A stretch of DNA of 64,000 nucleotides. Origin: Perkinsela sp. pyNocScin1 (taxonomy: Eukaryota; Euglenozoa; Kinetoplastea; Prokinetoplastida; Perkinselidae). Location: the NCBI GenBank assembly GCA_964019655.1, contig CAXHTR010000005.1, forward strand, positions 62,001 through 126,000. Direction: 5' to 3'. The position numbers were made by a program, and so were the translations under genes. Of the stretch, positions 35,132 through 44,518 are shown piece after piece (the stretch's first letter is position 1; each line of letters begins with the position of its first letter). Below the pieces are notes generated by a model. That model was given only the letters and a program-made list of their open reading frames with translations, ran no database searches and was not told where the DNA came from.

Positions 35132-36736
35132 TCAATTCGAGGCAGAAGGCTCACGATACTTTTTCGAAGGCTTGAAATGAGCACGCGATGACTTTTGCTT
35201 CAAAGCACTACGCTTGGCTTTGGCCATGTATTTGAACTTGCGGCGCTCTTTTTCTGTGACGTACGGTGCATACCATCTAAGAGGGGCAACTTCGTTCAGA
35301 ACGCGATCATCGTAGAACAAGATTTCATCAGGTGAGAGAGGAGCGTCGCCTGAAGTGACACTTGTGTATCGAAAGTTGTTTTCATGACTTTTGCTATTTA
35401 GTCCATCAAGATCCTTGAGGCCTTGGATTTCCTTTTGCAGAAGCTCTAGCTCATTCTTCAAATGCTCATCTTTTGCGTCGATTTCACTGTACTGTTGATG
35501 GTCTGCTTTTGGAAGTAGTTCTTGAATACCAGACCAGTCTGAGTTATCCTCTATGCCTTTCACATCCTCATTATTTTCAGATTCTTCGTAATATTCTTCA
35601 CCGAAGAGAACATTCATTTGCTTATCCCAATCATCTGCATCAAACTCACTCGCAAGAAATTTTTCCGAAATTATTCTTTTGATGTCGTTGGATCCAGAAA
35701 TACGTGAAATCATGTTGATGCGCTTGTCAACAACATTGCGTTTCAAATTCCTAAGCCGCTGAATTTCAGCTTCCTGTACTGCATGCTGCTCCTCTAACCT
35801 CTGTGCTTTTCGAGCACGTTTTTCTTGCCTCGAGCTTCCTCGCTCGCGAATGGCTGCCCCGCGCTGCTCCCTGGGATGCTGCTGCAAGCATGTATGCACA
35901 GCTTTTAAGTCGTCAGCAGCACCAGTATCTGCCATGGTCTCAAGGGTGTCGTCATCTACATCCGGAATTTTAGAGTCATTTTCATGCTTCATTTCATTTT
36001 TCCAGCCATGTGTGCGAAAATAGTGCCTGAGAAATTCATCATCATCATCCTTCTCGCTATCCTTAGTGCCGAAGACCTCATAAAAAACACCAGTTCGTTT
36101 CTGTGAAGGATTCGGTGCTTCTGCACGGCACGCATCGTCATGACCCTTGGGAGATGGTGATGTATGTTGTAGTGGCATATATTCACCGAGTGAGACAAGC
36201 ACATCTTCTGAATCAGAGAAGCACCCATCAAGTTTCTCTATAGCGCCCTTTTGAAGAGATTTATCCACATCTGCATCAATAAGCCTTGATTTCCTTTTCA
36301 CTTGGCTAGTTTCATCCTGATCAGCAGTGGCTCCGAGGCCTGAATACAGGATCTTGTTCGTCATTTGTGTCTTTAAAGTTTCATGTGGAACTTGTAGCTC
36401 TGCTGTATCAGCTTTTTCGTGTGATCTAGCAGAATCTGCTTCCACTGGCCACCATTGTTTGCTTTCATCATCAAGTGCATCACTTTTATGACGGATATGC
36501 CAAAGAACATTGGCAAAAGCTTTTTCACGCTCATCAGTGTATAATTCCCCAAACTCGTCCTCTAATGCATCAGGTTCTGAATCACTCGAAACAAAACTTT
36601 TTCCATACTTTTTTTTAAGCTCTTTCAATTCTTTTTGTTCTTGAGCTTCCGTGAATACCTTAGCATAGTCTTGATTGATGGAGAGCAGTGATCCGTCAGA
36701 GTTCTCCTCTTGATACGTTGAATCTATTATATCCAT
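35132..36736 (-). CDS. KRI1: Ribosome biogenesis protein Kri1
   Basis: Kri1 works with Krr1 in 40S subunit assembly in the nucleolus. 534 aa from the ATG at 36736 (MDIIDSTYQEENSDGSLLSI). Diagnostic elements are the N-terminal KKYGKSFVSSDSEPD acidic-Ser motif, the central basic coiled coil (RQEKRARKAQRLEEQ), the KRIISEKFLASEFDADDWD region, and the C-terminal Kri1 block LSPDEILFYDDRVLNEVAPL followed by a Lys-rich tail. A TACAG immediately precedes the ATG after a T-rich tract, consistent with a splice acceptor. Confidence 0.85.
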   Translation of the reverse strand: MDIIDSTYQEENSDGSLLSINQDYAKVFTEAQEQKELKELKKKYGKSFVSSDSEPDALEDEFGELYTDEREKAFANVLWHIRHKSDALDDESKQWWPVEADSARSHEKADTAELQVPHETLKTQMTNKILYSGLGATADQDETSQVKRKSRLIDADVDKSLQKGAIEKLDGCFSDSEDVLVSLGEYMPLQHTSPSPKGHDDACRAEAPNPSQKRTGVFYEVFGTKDSEKDDDDEFLRHYFRTHGWKNEMKHENDSKIPDVDDDTLETMADTGAADDLKAVHTCLQQHPREQRGAAIRERGSSRQEKRARKAQRLEEQHAVQEAEIQRLRNLKRNVVDKRINMISRISGSNDIKRIISEKFLASEFDADDWDKQMNVLFGEEYYEESENNEDVKGIEDNSDWSGIQELLPKADHQQYSEIDAKDEHLKNELELLQKEIQGLKDLDGLNSKSHENNFRYTSVTSGDAPLSPDEILFYDDRVLNEVAPLRWYAPYVTEKERRKFKYMAKAKRSALKQKSSRAHFKPSKKYREPSASN

Positions 36737-36756
36737 CTGTATTGAACAACACAAAT
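36737..36756 (-). promoter_or_regulatory. Probable trans-splice acceptor of KRI1
   Basis: On the minus strand: a T-rich tract (tttgtgttgtt) followed by caatacag directly abutting the ATG. It looks like a 3' splice site; no cis-exon is evident upstream. Confidence 0.4.
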
Positions 36757-36805
36757 TAAGTGCAATGTTTCAAGCTAAGATTAACTTTTTTTAGTGAATT
36801 TAGCA

Positions 36806-37567
36806 CTAGAGGTTATGCCTGAGCAGGCGTAAGGCATGAATATTATGAAATATGATTTCTTTCTTTAACAACTCTCGGTGTATGGATTTTTTCAGCATCT
36901 CATCGATAGACGATAAATCACCTTTGCAATTTTTAGAGGGTGATGGCCGAATACTTTCACCACCTGATGCGCACGATAAAGATATGCCAAACTTTTCAAG
37001 ATGAATATGCTCTATCCCAGTTCGCTCGACGAAAGGCAAAATATGAAGCTCGTTTGTTTTTACTGGCGTCGGGTTACCTTTAGGAGTTTGTTGCCTAGTT
37101 TCTTGTAGTGGCCCATCGTTGTTATTCAGCAGTGCATTTTCGAAAGTACGAGCATCACTCGAAGAAAGCTCTGCGCGAGGGTCGCTGGTTATTTGAGGAA
37201 ATATGTTAATACAAAATTCTCTCATACCTTTGCCAGCTTCTTCATATGATTTGTATACATCATGAGCCACTAAATCATGGTCTGGTACACTATTTCCTTT
37301 GCTTTGAGATCGTACAAGAACAGCCATGCAGACCAAATCATCTAAAGTAAGTGCACTAGATGAAGCGCGGAGAATATTTTTACTCTGAGATGTATCAGGA
37401 GAATGCGCGCACGTTTGGTCTGAGGGGCTATGTTTCGGTAAAATTATGGGTTCTACACGGCTTTTCTTCGATTTCAGCGAAGAGCTACATTGGTTTATTT
37501 CCAGAGGACAGGAAACCAGTATGCGTTCACGTTTGAAATTTTTCGAGGTCCCAGTGGCATTGATCAT
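36806..37567 (-). CDS. Hydrophilic protein of unknown function (253 aa)
   Basis: ATG at 37567 (MINATGTSKNFKRERILVSC), preceded by a T7 tract and TTAG. Mostly disordered Ser/Pro/Asn-rich sequence (KHSPSDQTCAHSPDTSQSKN) with a short conserved-looking helix (SALTLDDLVCMAVLVRSQS) and a C-terminal amphipathic helix (SIHRELLKKEIIFHNIHALR). No recognised domain. Possibly a nuclear adaptor; the family is unknown. Confidence 0.65.
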   Translation of the reverse strand: MINATGTSKNFKRERILVSCPLEINQCSSSLKSKKSRVEPIILPKHSPSDQTCAHSPDTSQSKNILRASSSALTLDDLVCMAVLVRSQSKGNSVPDHDLVAHDVYKSYEEAGKGMREFCINIFPQITSDPRAELSSSDARTFENALLNNNDGPLQETRQQTPKGNPTPVKTNELHILPFVERTGIEHIHLEKFGISLSCASGGESIRPSPSKNCKGDLSSIDEMLKKSIHRELLKKEIIFHNIHALRLLRHNL

Positions 37568-37578
37568 CAGCTTTATCA

Positions 37579-37590
37579 CTAATAAAAAAA
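37579..37590 (-). promoter_or_regulatory. Probable trans-splice acceptor
   Basis: On the minus strand: tttttttattag, a T7 run plus ATTAG, 11 nt before the ATG of the 253-aa gene. A canonical-looking 3' splice site with no upstream coding exon. Confidence 0.42.
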
Positions 37591-37641
37591 TACATTATCG
37601 TCCTTTTGACGAATAATACAATGTATTTTCAGCTGATACCA

Positions 37642-38676
37642 CTACTTTGTTTTGACGAAAGGCCCACCCCTGTCTTTCAGGTGCCGTTTTAACTCATATG
37701 ATTCCCGAGAAGCTGCCTCGAATGGTGTTACCTTCTCAGCTTTGTCGTTTTCATTTGAATCGCTTTCTTCGTCGATTGAAATTTGAGTGCCACCCTGGGA
37801 ACACTTAGGTTCATCCGTTGAGATGCTCTGGGTGCATGGGTCGGGACTCATATCGAGAGTAACCGTGTGCATCTTTTGGGAAATTCCCGCGAGGTAATGG
37901 CCGCATGGAGGGGGGTCAAATATAGAGGTACGCTGAGAAAACTGCTTTTTGACTTTGGTAGAGACTGGTTCATCTAAAGCACTTCTCTCCCCCGCTTTTA
38001 AGCTCTTCGTATTAATATCATAGTATTGTTTCATGTGCATAGGGGTAGAAACTATGTTACCCTTTTTATCCTCTAAAAGTGGCATCTGACCGACGAAGTT
38101 CAGCGGATATGACCCTTCTGATTGGACGTTTTTCGGGCATGTTCCATACATATCCTGACTCTTCGTCGTTCTATCGTCAAGATATTTATCGAGCTGGGTT
38201 TCAATATGAGATCCTAAATCCTCCCTTCGCAGCCACTGAAAGAGGCTCATTTGGTGAATTCTTTCGCTTGCCCTCTCGTACCAATAAAAGAACTTCTTCT
38301 CACTATATTCTCTCCACATATCTGATTGTTTTCTCCCCAGTTGGCGAGCAGCTGTCATTTTCCAATTGTACTCTCTACGCTTTTTCTCTTCCATGAGAAT
38401 TTCACTTTGCCAAGTCATGTACTGAGCTGCCTTAGTCTTAGCATATACTGAAAGGTATTCATCAGCATTTATTCTATAGGATTCGTACCACTGTCTACGA
38501 TAAATACGGCGTAAGTGCTCCATCTGGTACTCGTAGAGTTGTCGATAGAGCTCATTCTGCTTCCATCTCCAAACAAAATATGGCTGCATCCACAAGGTAT
38601 GGGTTCGACCTGTTATGTTTTCAGGTGCTTTCAAGCTATGAATGAGCGGTCTTACCCGAGAAAATCCCTGAGACAT
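37642..38676 (-). CDS. Putative mitochondrial ribosomal protein, mS26-like (344 aa)
   Basis: The first ~25 residues are basic and lack acids (MSQGFSRVRPLIHSLKAPEN). Residues ~30-150 form a very aromatic, Arg/Lys/Glu-rich long helix (ELYRQLYEYQMEHLRRIYRR, WYERASERIHQMSLFQWLRR), ending in EDLGSHIETQLDKYLDD and YPLNFVGQMPLLEDKKGNIV. A long charged helix followed by a Glu-helix and a basic Asn/Leu segment resembles mitoribosomal mS26; the match is by pattern only. The C-terminal ~130 residues are disordered. It is the first gene of the minus block at the divergent boundary. Confidence 0.75.
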   Translation of the reverse strand: MSQGFSRVRPLIHSLKAPENITGRTHTLWMQPYFVWRWKQNELYRQLYEYQMEHLRRIYRRQWYESYRINADEYLSVYAKTKAAQYMTWQSEILMEEKKRREYNWKMTAARQLGRKQSDMWREYSEKKFFYWYERASERIHQMSLFQWLRREDLGSHIETQLDKYLDDRTTKSQDMYGTCPKNVQSEGSYPLNFVGQMPLLEDKKGNIVSTPMHMKQYYDINTKSLKAGERSALDEPVSTKVKKQFSQRTSIFDPPPCGHYLAGISQKMHTVTLDMSPDPCTQSISTDEPKCSQGGTQISIDEESDSNENDKAEKVTPFEAASRESYELKRHLKDRGGPFVKTK

Positions 38677-38850
38677 TTAAGATGCACGAAAAATATAATT
38701 GTGTAGAAAAAAAATTATTTGTACTGGATTATTATGGAGGCAACTTTTGAAAAACCTTGCTTGAAATATCAAATGGTTATTCTCAAAGTAATTTGAGATC
38801 TCGCTCTTGTGTTGTCCCTTAAATTTAAATTTTAATGAGATCTACGCAGA
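38677..38850. promoter_or_regulatory. Short divergent strand-switch region
   Basis: Only 174 bases separate two head-to-head genes. It is strongly A/T-rich, with an A-tract (gaaaaaaaatt near 38708) and a pyrimidine-rich leader on the plus strand ending in ctacgcag just before the next ATG. It may serve as a bidirectional transcription start; this is inferred from orientation. Confidence 0.5.
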
Positions 38851-39837
38851 ATGGCTCAGCACGATTTCTATGAGTCGCATGGGGTTCCTGCTGAAGGATA
38901 TAATAATAATGTAACGGCTGAGGACCTAAGTTCTGTTCTAAGAAGTGACATTGGGGAAATCACTGGATCTGGACCAGCACGTAGAATTCTTGCCACTGTA
39001 AAAAGTGAATCGAATTTGGAACCTTTCGTTCTATTTCAAATCGAAGAAATTGTGCCAATATCAGCGTCTCACGCCGAAATAAAGAAATCTCAAGTGGAAG
39101 CCAGTACTAAGCGGGGAATAAATCAAATCATCATCAATGATGGTGTTCGAAAGAGAATAGCTTACGATTTTTATTCTTCACAGCAGCTTTTCTACCCATC
39201 TTTGATTGGTTCGAAAATACTCATTTCGAATTCATGTGTAGAAATACTAGGCACTATTCTGCTAACAGATGATAACTTTATTTTTTTGGGTGGATGCTTA
39301 GATAAATCGGGCAAAATAGATACTTATCAGGTAAATTTTCATTGTGGTAACGAGGTGGACACGGGAAATGGGCATCAAAGCGAAAGGATTTTGACTTATA
39401 CATGTGAAAAGAATGTTGCGAATGATTTATCAAGGAGACCCGATAGCGAGAGTGAAGTGTCGAAAAATACCGCGCTCGATGCGCCTGTCCTAGTTCCACT
39501 TATCAAAGCGATTCAGGGCATCGCAGATACACGTACCTTAGTTTTAGATGCTAGTCTATCTGCCCTGATCCCCCCTTTGAAGGTACATGAAGAAAGGTTT
39601 CTATTGCGGTGTGAGTTTCGAAATCAGAATATCTCTGCAATATGCTACATAGGCTCAAAGTTCATAGAGTCGATTCTCAATATACAGGCTCAAAAATATG
39701 CTAGAAAAACAGCTGCCGAGAAAAGCCTATATATGCGGGAGCTTTCAAGCTATTTTTACAGGAAAGCAAACGAGTGCGCTTCATTTCAATTTCGATATTG
39801 CAAGTATAGAGGAATAGAAGTTGTATCTGAAGTCTAA
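38851..39837 (+). CDS. RMI1: RMI1-like OB-fold protein (328 aa)
   Basis: RMI1 is the OB-fold partner of RecQ helicase and topoisomerase III in the dissolvasome. Here residues ~85-150 read IIINDGVRKRIAYDFYS, then FYPSLIGSKILISNSCVEIL and TILLTDDNFIFLGGCLDKSG, which follows the RMI1 core pattern (ligand-binding strand, 'G-x-K-hydrophobic' strand, 'LL-x3-N-hydrophobic-LGG'). A second OB-like region lies at ~215-320 (VLVPLIKAIQGIADTRTLVL, LRCEFRNQNISAICYIGSKF), as in full-length RMI1. The N-terminal three-helix DUF1767 part is not obvious. The assignment rests on motif spacing, so it is probable, not certain. Confidence 0.65.
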   Translation: MAQHDFYESHGVPAEGYNNNVTAEDLSSVLRSDIGEITGSGPARRILATVKSESNLEPFVLFQIEEIVPISASHAEIKKSQVEASTKRGINQIIINDGVRKRIAYDFYSSQQLFYPSLIGSKILISNSCVEILGTILLTDDNFIFLGGCLDKSGKIDTYQVNFHCGNEVDTGNGHQSERILTYTCEKNVANDLSRRPDSESEVSKNTALDAPVLVPLIKAIQGIADTRTLVLDASLSALIPPLKVHEERFLLRCEFRNQNISAICYIGSKFIESILNIQAQKYARKTAAEKSLYMRELSSYFYRKANECASFQFRYCKYRGIEVVSEV

Positions 39838-39915
39838 AATGCATTTTAGGCATTCTTTCTGTGATTCATTTCATTCAAAGATTTCTCTCTCTATCAAAAT
39901 TTCTCTGTTTTATTC

Positions 39916-42870
39916 ATGGGAACAAAATCATTTTGGACACATTCTATTGAAAAACGGTCAATTCATGATGTGAAAGCTAGTCATCTTATGGACCGAACAC
40001 TTGATTCAAAAATGAAGTGGCTCGGCTATAAGAGCATTCAAACGTCCGGCGTTGTATCTAACATTTTTCGAATTATGCTGAACTCCAGTACTTCAATATA
40101 TCGCTATGCTATAAGCAGTTCGTATCACAAACGATGCTTGAGATTAGATAAGTGGATGCCAGGAGCTTCACTGCCACTGAGAGCACGAGCTCTTGATGAA
40201 AAATCACTGTATATACAAAAAATCAACGAGCAGGGTGCAATAAGGAAGCATCTCCTTGAATCAGGCTTCAATGAACCCTTTATTTTCGCGAATAACTGCC
40301 TATTCTCAACCCGTATGATCCCGGAAAGTGTCCTGTGCCTTCCGGCGTTTAAGCTTGATGTCCACACCAAAAAATGTCGTTTGAATTTAATCGAAGGAAA
40401 GGCCCCCGTGCTGGACTTTCCTGCCCATGAATTACAGAAATTTTCAAATCAGATTATCAAATGGTGTGTAAAAGACCATGAATCCGCGCATGGAAACTAC
40501 TTTCTCGCTAAGGATACAAACAGTAAAATTGTTAACTCACAGCAGGGCTTTTCTGTCAATGGACTACGGATATTTCAGGGTATACAAGCTCAGATGGTAT
40601 ATGTAGAAAACAAGGGTGAAAACGAAATTGAGCTCTTAAAAGTCTTGCACCCGGCCCCCCCTAGTAGAGTACTGGAGTCCATAGACATGACAAATAACAT
40701 TGAAACAACCAAGTTAAGCCTCCAGATAATGCACGAAATACCAGGGGCGAAATCAGATGGCAGCTCAAGCTACATGGTAAGGGATAGCTCTGGAAGTACT
40801 GTATTAACCATGTTTGACAGCTTGTCTGCATCTCATTCACCTTCTTTTACTATCGGAAGCACTTATACTCTTGTAGGGCTTCGAGCGAAAGTTCAAAATC
40901 GAAAATTCAAGAAAGGAAATTTCGATTTTTTCCTTATTTGGGGCTCAAGATCCAAAATCCTAGAGGAAGAGAGGCATCCGCTTCAGGATCGAGGCGGAAA
41001 TCAAAGCAGACCCCTCTCTCCTCTAAAACCATCATCCCCTTCTAAAGAGAAGAGCATCTGCTCTCAAAGCATCGTCGATAAATTTGCGGATACTGAGCTA
41101 GGCCTTCGGTTAGACACTCTCTGTACAGTCGCAAGCGAAAAAAACCTTCTTGATGAAATTTTGGAAGAATTTGGAGCCGCTCCTTATGAGCAAGAACATA
41201 GGTCGAAAATTTCGAGTTTCTTGCACTTTTTACCTGTTGTGGATTCAATTAGCTTGGGACAGAGCCATGTGATGGATCTCTGTTTCCCAAATCAAGCAGA
41301 GAGTGAGACTACAGTTCAACAAATTATTGAAAGAATCGATGGTGGGTCATCTCTACCGAAAAGATATTTGAAGCATATGCATGAGCTTAGCTGCTCTTCT
41401 CAGCCCGTGGCCATTCTACGTGACAGTACAGCAGTACCCATTCAGTTTTTACATCGATCCTTCGATGTGCAGAATAATTGGCAAAGCACTGCAGTGCCTG
41501 CTTGCTCCATTCTCCCGTCACGAAGACTCGCTATTCTTCAGCGTTTTTGTCGCGCTCTATCAGAAGGGCTTGGTAGGTGGGGTATGAAAGTTTTGCCCAA
41601 TCCGATGATCACGAAGAAGGTGGAGATAGTGCATTCTCCTAGCAAAGTACAGGTGTCATCGAATGCTGAAGACCCACGATTAAGCCCACCTAGGAAAATT
41701 CTTATAGTAGCGATTAGGCCATTGCAGAAAAAAAGCAATGATCAAAAAATTTCGAAGCTTGAAAACATGGTGAATCTCCTGAGTAGAGATTTAAGTGCAA
41801 CGGGTTATCACATGGTTCAATCAGTTCCAGACGCGCTCTCACTCATTGAATCTCTGAAGCTGCAGAATATATGTTCTGCATGTGTCTTCATACTTGAAGA
41901 CTACAAATCACAGAAATCAGTTGCCCCCCTGCTAGCAGCATCAACTCAGAAAGGTTACATACCCATATTTTGCCGTTTTTGCCAGGAAAAAACAAGTTAT
42001 AGCATGTGGAAAGCTCATGTGATTAGATATATGCACTTCAAGACGAACGGGAACCCGTTTACATCTTTAGATTTTTCCAAGGATGTACCCTCTGTGAAAA
42101 GCAGATGCGTTCTTATACTTGGAGTTGATGCCTGTCACACTTTTGAGGGGACTACAGGGGCGGTCGTAGGGACATTATTGCACGGTCCGAAGAAGATCCC
42201 AGTAATCTATCCTGTTTTCTGGTCAAGATGTGGGGCAAGCTGCCCTGCAAGCGAAGTTCTTGGTGTCTCAGACGCATGCGATGAAATTATCAAGAATGTG
42301 TGCCGTTTACTCGATAGATTCAAAAGAGGTCTTGATGAGATCATTGTGATGCAAGACGGATCAGTTCACTCAAATATGGCAGAAATAGAATCGAAAGTCC
42401 CGCTTAATGTAAGCTTCACTTATCTGAATTTACACAAGAGAACAAACATGCGATTTATTAGCAGCAACGATGGGATGGATATAAACTGCCCGAGGGGATG
42501 CCTGGTAAAAGATTTGACCCCTATCGCGGAGAAAAAAAGAGCGCACCGATCCTCGGGAAAGATTGATATGGCGACGATAGATGCGCGACCGTTGAGCTTT
42601 TTTCTACAGTCTCATGACTGTAAGATGAGCACTGCACGAACTTTACAATTTGTCTGTCACCGCCTAGCACCACATTGGGGTCTCGATGAGCTGCAAAAAT
42701 TATGTCATGTCCTTAGCTTTGCACATAGTCTCCTTCCATCTAAACTCCCCTTTCCAGCTAAATGTGCACATATACTTGCGGAAAAGGCCCACAATGCATG
42801 GCTAGAGGATTCCAACTACGCATGTGATAAAATTCCCACGTATATTCGACATCGATTGTGGTTTTTGTGA
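39916..42870 (+). CDS. AGO: Argonaute/PIWI-family protein with complete DEDH slicer tetrad
   Basis: Small-RNA-guided RNA-silencing effector. 984 aa with N, PAZ-like, MID and PIWI regions; only the C-terminal third is strongly conserved. PIWI residues are LGVDACHTFEGTTGAVVGTL (Asp738), DEIIKNVCRLLDRF (Glu790, the glutamate finger), IIVMQDGSVHSNM (Asp814) and PFPAKCAHILAEKA (His952). The Asp814-His952 spacing of 138 equals that of Asp669-His807 in human AGO2. TYLNLHKRTNMRF and MSTARTLQFVCHRLAPHWG match other PIWI landmarks. The PAZ region (~residues 250-350) is very divergent, and a Ser/Pro-rich linker lies near 355-380. All four catalytic residues are present, so guided cleavage is predicted. 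Confidence 0.9.
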   Translation: MGTKSFWTHSIEKRSIHDVKASHLMDRTLDSKMKWLGYKSIQTSGVVSNIFRIMLNSSTSIYRYAISSSYHKRCLRLDKWMPGASLPLRARALDEKSLYIQKINEQGAIRKHLLESGFNEPFIFANNCLFSTRMIPESVLCLPAFKLDVHTKKCRLNLIEGKAPVLDFPAHELQKFSNQIIKWCVKDHESAHGNYFLAKDTNSKIVNSQQGFSVNGLRIFQGIQAQMVYVENKGENEIELLKVLHPAPPSRVLESIDMTNNIETTKLSLQIMHEIPGAKSDGSSSYMVRDSSGSTVLTMFDSLSASHSPSFTIGSTYTLVGLRAKVQNRKFKKGNFDFFLIWGSRSKILEEERHPLQDRGGNQSRPLSPLKPSSPSKEKSICSQSIVDKFADTELGLRLDTLCTVASEKNLLDEILEEFGAAPYEQEHRSKISSFLHFLPVVDSISLGQSHVMDLCFPNQAESETTVQQIIERIDGGSSLPKRYLKHMHELSCSSQPVAILRDSTAVPIQFLHRSFDVQNNWQSTAVPACSILPSRRLAILQRFCRALSEGLGRWGMKVLPNPMITKKVEIVHSPSKVQVSSNAEDPRLSPPRKILIVAIRPLQKKSNDQKISKLENMVNLLSRDLSATGYHMVQSVPDALSLIESLKLQNICSACVFILEDYKSQKSVAPLLAASTQKGYIPIFCRFCQEKTSYSMWKAHVIRYMHFKTNGNPFTSLDFSKDVPSVKSRCVLILGVDACHTFEGTTGAVVGTLLHGPKKIPVIYPVFWSRCGASCPASEVLGVSDACDEIIKNVCRLLDRFKRGLDEIIVMQDGSVHSNMAEIESKVPLNVSFTYLNLHKRTNMRFISSNDGMDINCPRGCLVKDLTPIAEKKRAHRSSGKIDMATIDARPLSFFLQSHDCKMSTARTLQFVCHRLAPHWGLDELQKLCHVLSFAHSLLPSKLPFPAKCAHILAEKAHNAWLEDSNYACDKIPTYIRHRLWFL

Positions 42871-43147
42871 TTCCTTCGGATAAGCTTCGCGCAGCAGAAA
42901 AATTAACTTGAGAAGTGTGTATGATGACACTTATTTCGAGAATATATAAAATATCCCTATCATGTGTAAATAGATTGATAGATATATTATACGGCAAACG
43001 CTAAACGATAGGTATAAGATTATTCGCTTTATGATGACCAAAAAAATCTTGGAGATTTTGAAGCAACAAGCTGCTTGCATGATACAAGAAGCTATCTCAT
43101 TTCATTCACGGAGTAGTATTTCACCGATTTCTAGTTTTCTAATCAAA

Positions 43148-43888
43148 ATGGCACTAGAACTTCAGAGCAACGATGTCCAGCGCATGCTTGCAGCGAAAGT
43201 CCATATCGGAAGCAAAAATCTTGTAACGGGTATGGAGAGGTACATATCTGGTACAAAGAAGGATGATGGAATCAACATCATCAATCTCTATGGAACGTGG
43301 CAGAAAATTTTGCTAGCGGCTCGTATCATTGTGGCTATAGAGAATCCAAAAGATGTCATGGTCGTTTCATCCCGCCTCCTAGGTCAGAGAGCAGTTTTGA
43401 AATTCGCGCACTACACAGGCTGCAATTACGTTGCTAGCAGATTCACTCCAGGAATGCTTACCAATCATTCGCAAAAGCGATTTCAGCAGCCACGCCTTCT
43501 CATTGTGACAGACCCTCGCACAGATCACCAGGCAATCACGGAGGCTGCTTACTGCAATATTCCCGTCATTGCACTTTGTGACACTGATTCACCCATGGGA
43601 AAAATAGATGTTGCAGTTCCTTGCAATAACAAAGGTACCCAGAGCATCGGTCTTCTATGGTGGCTTCTTGCTCGTGAAGTTCTTCGTATGCGTGGCCATG
43701 TTTCTCGCGAAAATCAGTGGGATGTCGTGCCAGACCTCTTTTTCTACCGAGATCCAGATGAAATAATGAAGAAGAAGGATGAAAGCTCGGCTGTCAATCC
43801 ACGTGAAGACGGAGCCAATGCAACAGCAGCTCAAGAATGGGCGGCAGATGAAGACCAGAATCAATATAACTGGAGTTCGGAAATGTAA
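43148..43888 (+). CDS. RPSA: 40S ribosomal protein uS2 (RPSA)
   Basis: Structural protein at the 40S head-body junction. The start is taken at the ATG at 43148 ([20 protein letters not shown]), which matches the family's N-terminus and is preceded by TTTCTAG at 43128-43134. An in-frame ATG at 43031 would add 39 residues that no uS2 has. Family blocks follow: [93 protein letters not shown] and [11 protein letters not shown]. 246 aa with an acidic tail; no laminin-receptor C-terminal repeats. Confidence 0.96.
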   Translation: MALELQSNDVQRMLAAKVHIGSKNLVTGMERYISGTKKDDGINIINLYGTWQKILLAARIIVAIENPKDVMVVSSRLLGQRAVLKFAHYTGCNYVASRFTPGMLTNHSQKRFQQPRLLIVTDPRTDHQAITEAAYCNIPVIALCDTDSPMGKIDVAVPCNNKGTQSIGLLWWLLAREVLRMRGHVSRENQWDVVPDLFFYRDPDEIMKKKDESSAVNPREDGANATAAQEWAADEDQNQYNWSSEM

Positions 43889-44022
43889 GCCCGTCTCATT
43901 TATGACTTAGGCCTATAATGATACAATCTACGCAATAAATAACAATAGCAGATTAGTCAGTTCATGAGTGCTTTCGATGGGAGAAATTAAAGTATCATTT
44001 ATCTTGGTTATCTACTAAAAAA

Positions 44023-44385
44023 ATGTTAAAGCGATCTGCTTATAGGTGCCTCTGCATAAATAAAGGCACACAAAGCCCTGGACCAACTTTGGCTGGGTGG
44101 GGAAGAACTGCTCAAAAACGACGACTAGAGTATGAAACTGTTGAGAGCAAATACGGTAAAAGAGAATTCAACCGAAACTGGGACCTAGCCGGGACTGAAA
44201 CACGGCAGACGGATTACATGCAGATGCGTGTCTGGGCGGGCTATCCTGGAAGAATCGGTACCTGGCTGTATAACTTTGGTGAATTCCAGTTTCTGAGCTG
44301 CATTCCAGGATCATGCTTGACTCTCTTATTTGTATATGAGGTTAGAGAATACGGCATACGTATTCGCAGAGCAGCCTGGTGGTAA
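44023..44385 (+). CDS. Small membrane protein (120 aa), probably mitochondrial, unrecognised
   Basis: ATG at 44023 (MLKRSAYRCLCINKGTQSPG), a short Arg/Lys/Ser leader consistent with mitochondrial import. The middle is basic/aromatic (WGRTAQKRRLEYETVESKYG, FNRNWDL). A single hydrophobic segment, FLSCIPGSCLTLLFVYEV, lies near the C-terminus, which ends REYGIRIRRAAWW. The general shape (small, one transmembrane span, basic) is that of a respiratory-chain accessory subunit, but I cannot name one. Confidence 0.6.
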   Translation: MLKRSAYRCLCINKGTQSPGPTLAGWGRTAQKRRLEYETVESKYGKREFNRNWDLAGTETRQTDYMQMRVWAGYPGRIGTWLYNFGEFQFLSCIPGSCLTLLFVYEVREYGIRIRRAAWW

Positions 44386-44518
44386 ATTTTTGTAGTTCTT
44401 TCTATTCATGAGAGCGAATTGCTTTCTACAGTTGCTACTTAGATAATTTTTTAATTACTCAAAGCGGGGCAAAAATCATAGACAGTGGCTCTTGAAACTG
44501 TGGGGTGTTTACTTAGAT

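Noticed and set aside
43031-43147. 39-residue N-terminal extension of uS2
   Set aside because: No uS2 has it; the ATG at 43148 matches the family start and follows a TTTCTAG acceptor, so the upstream frame is probably leader sequence.
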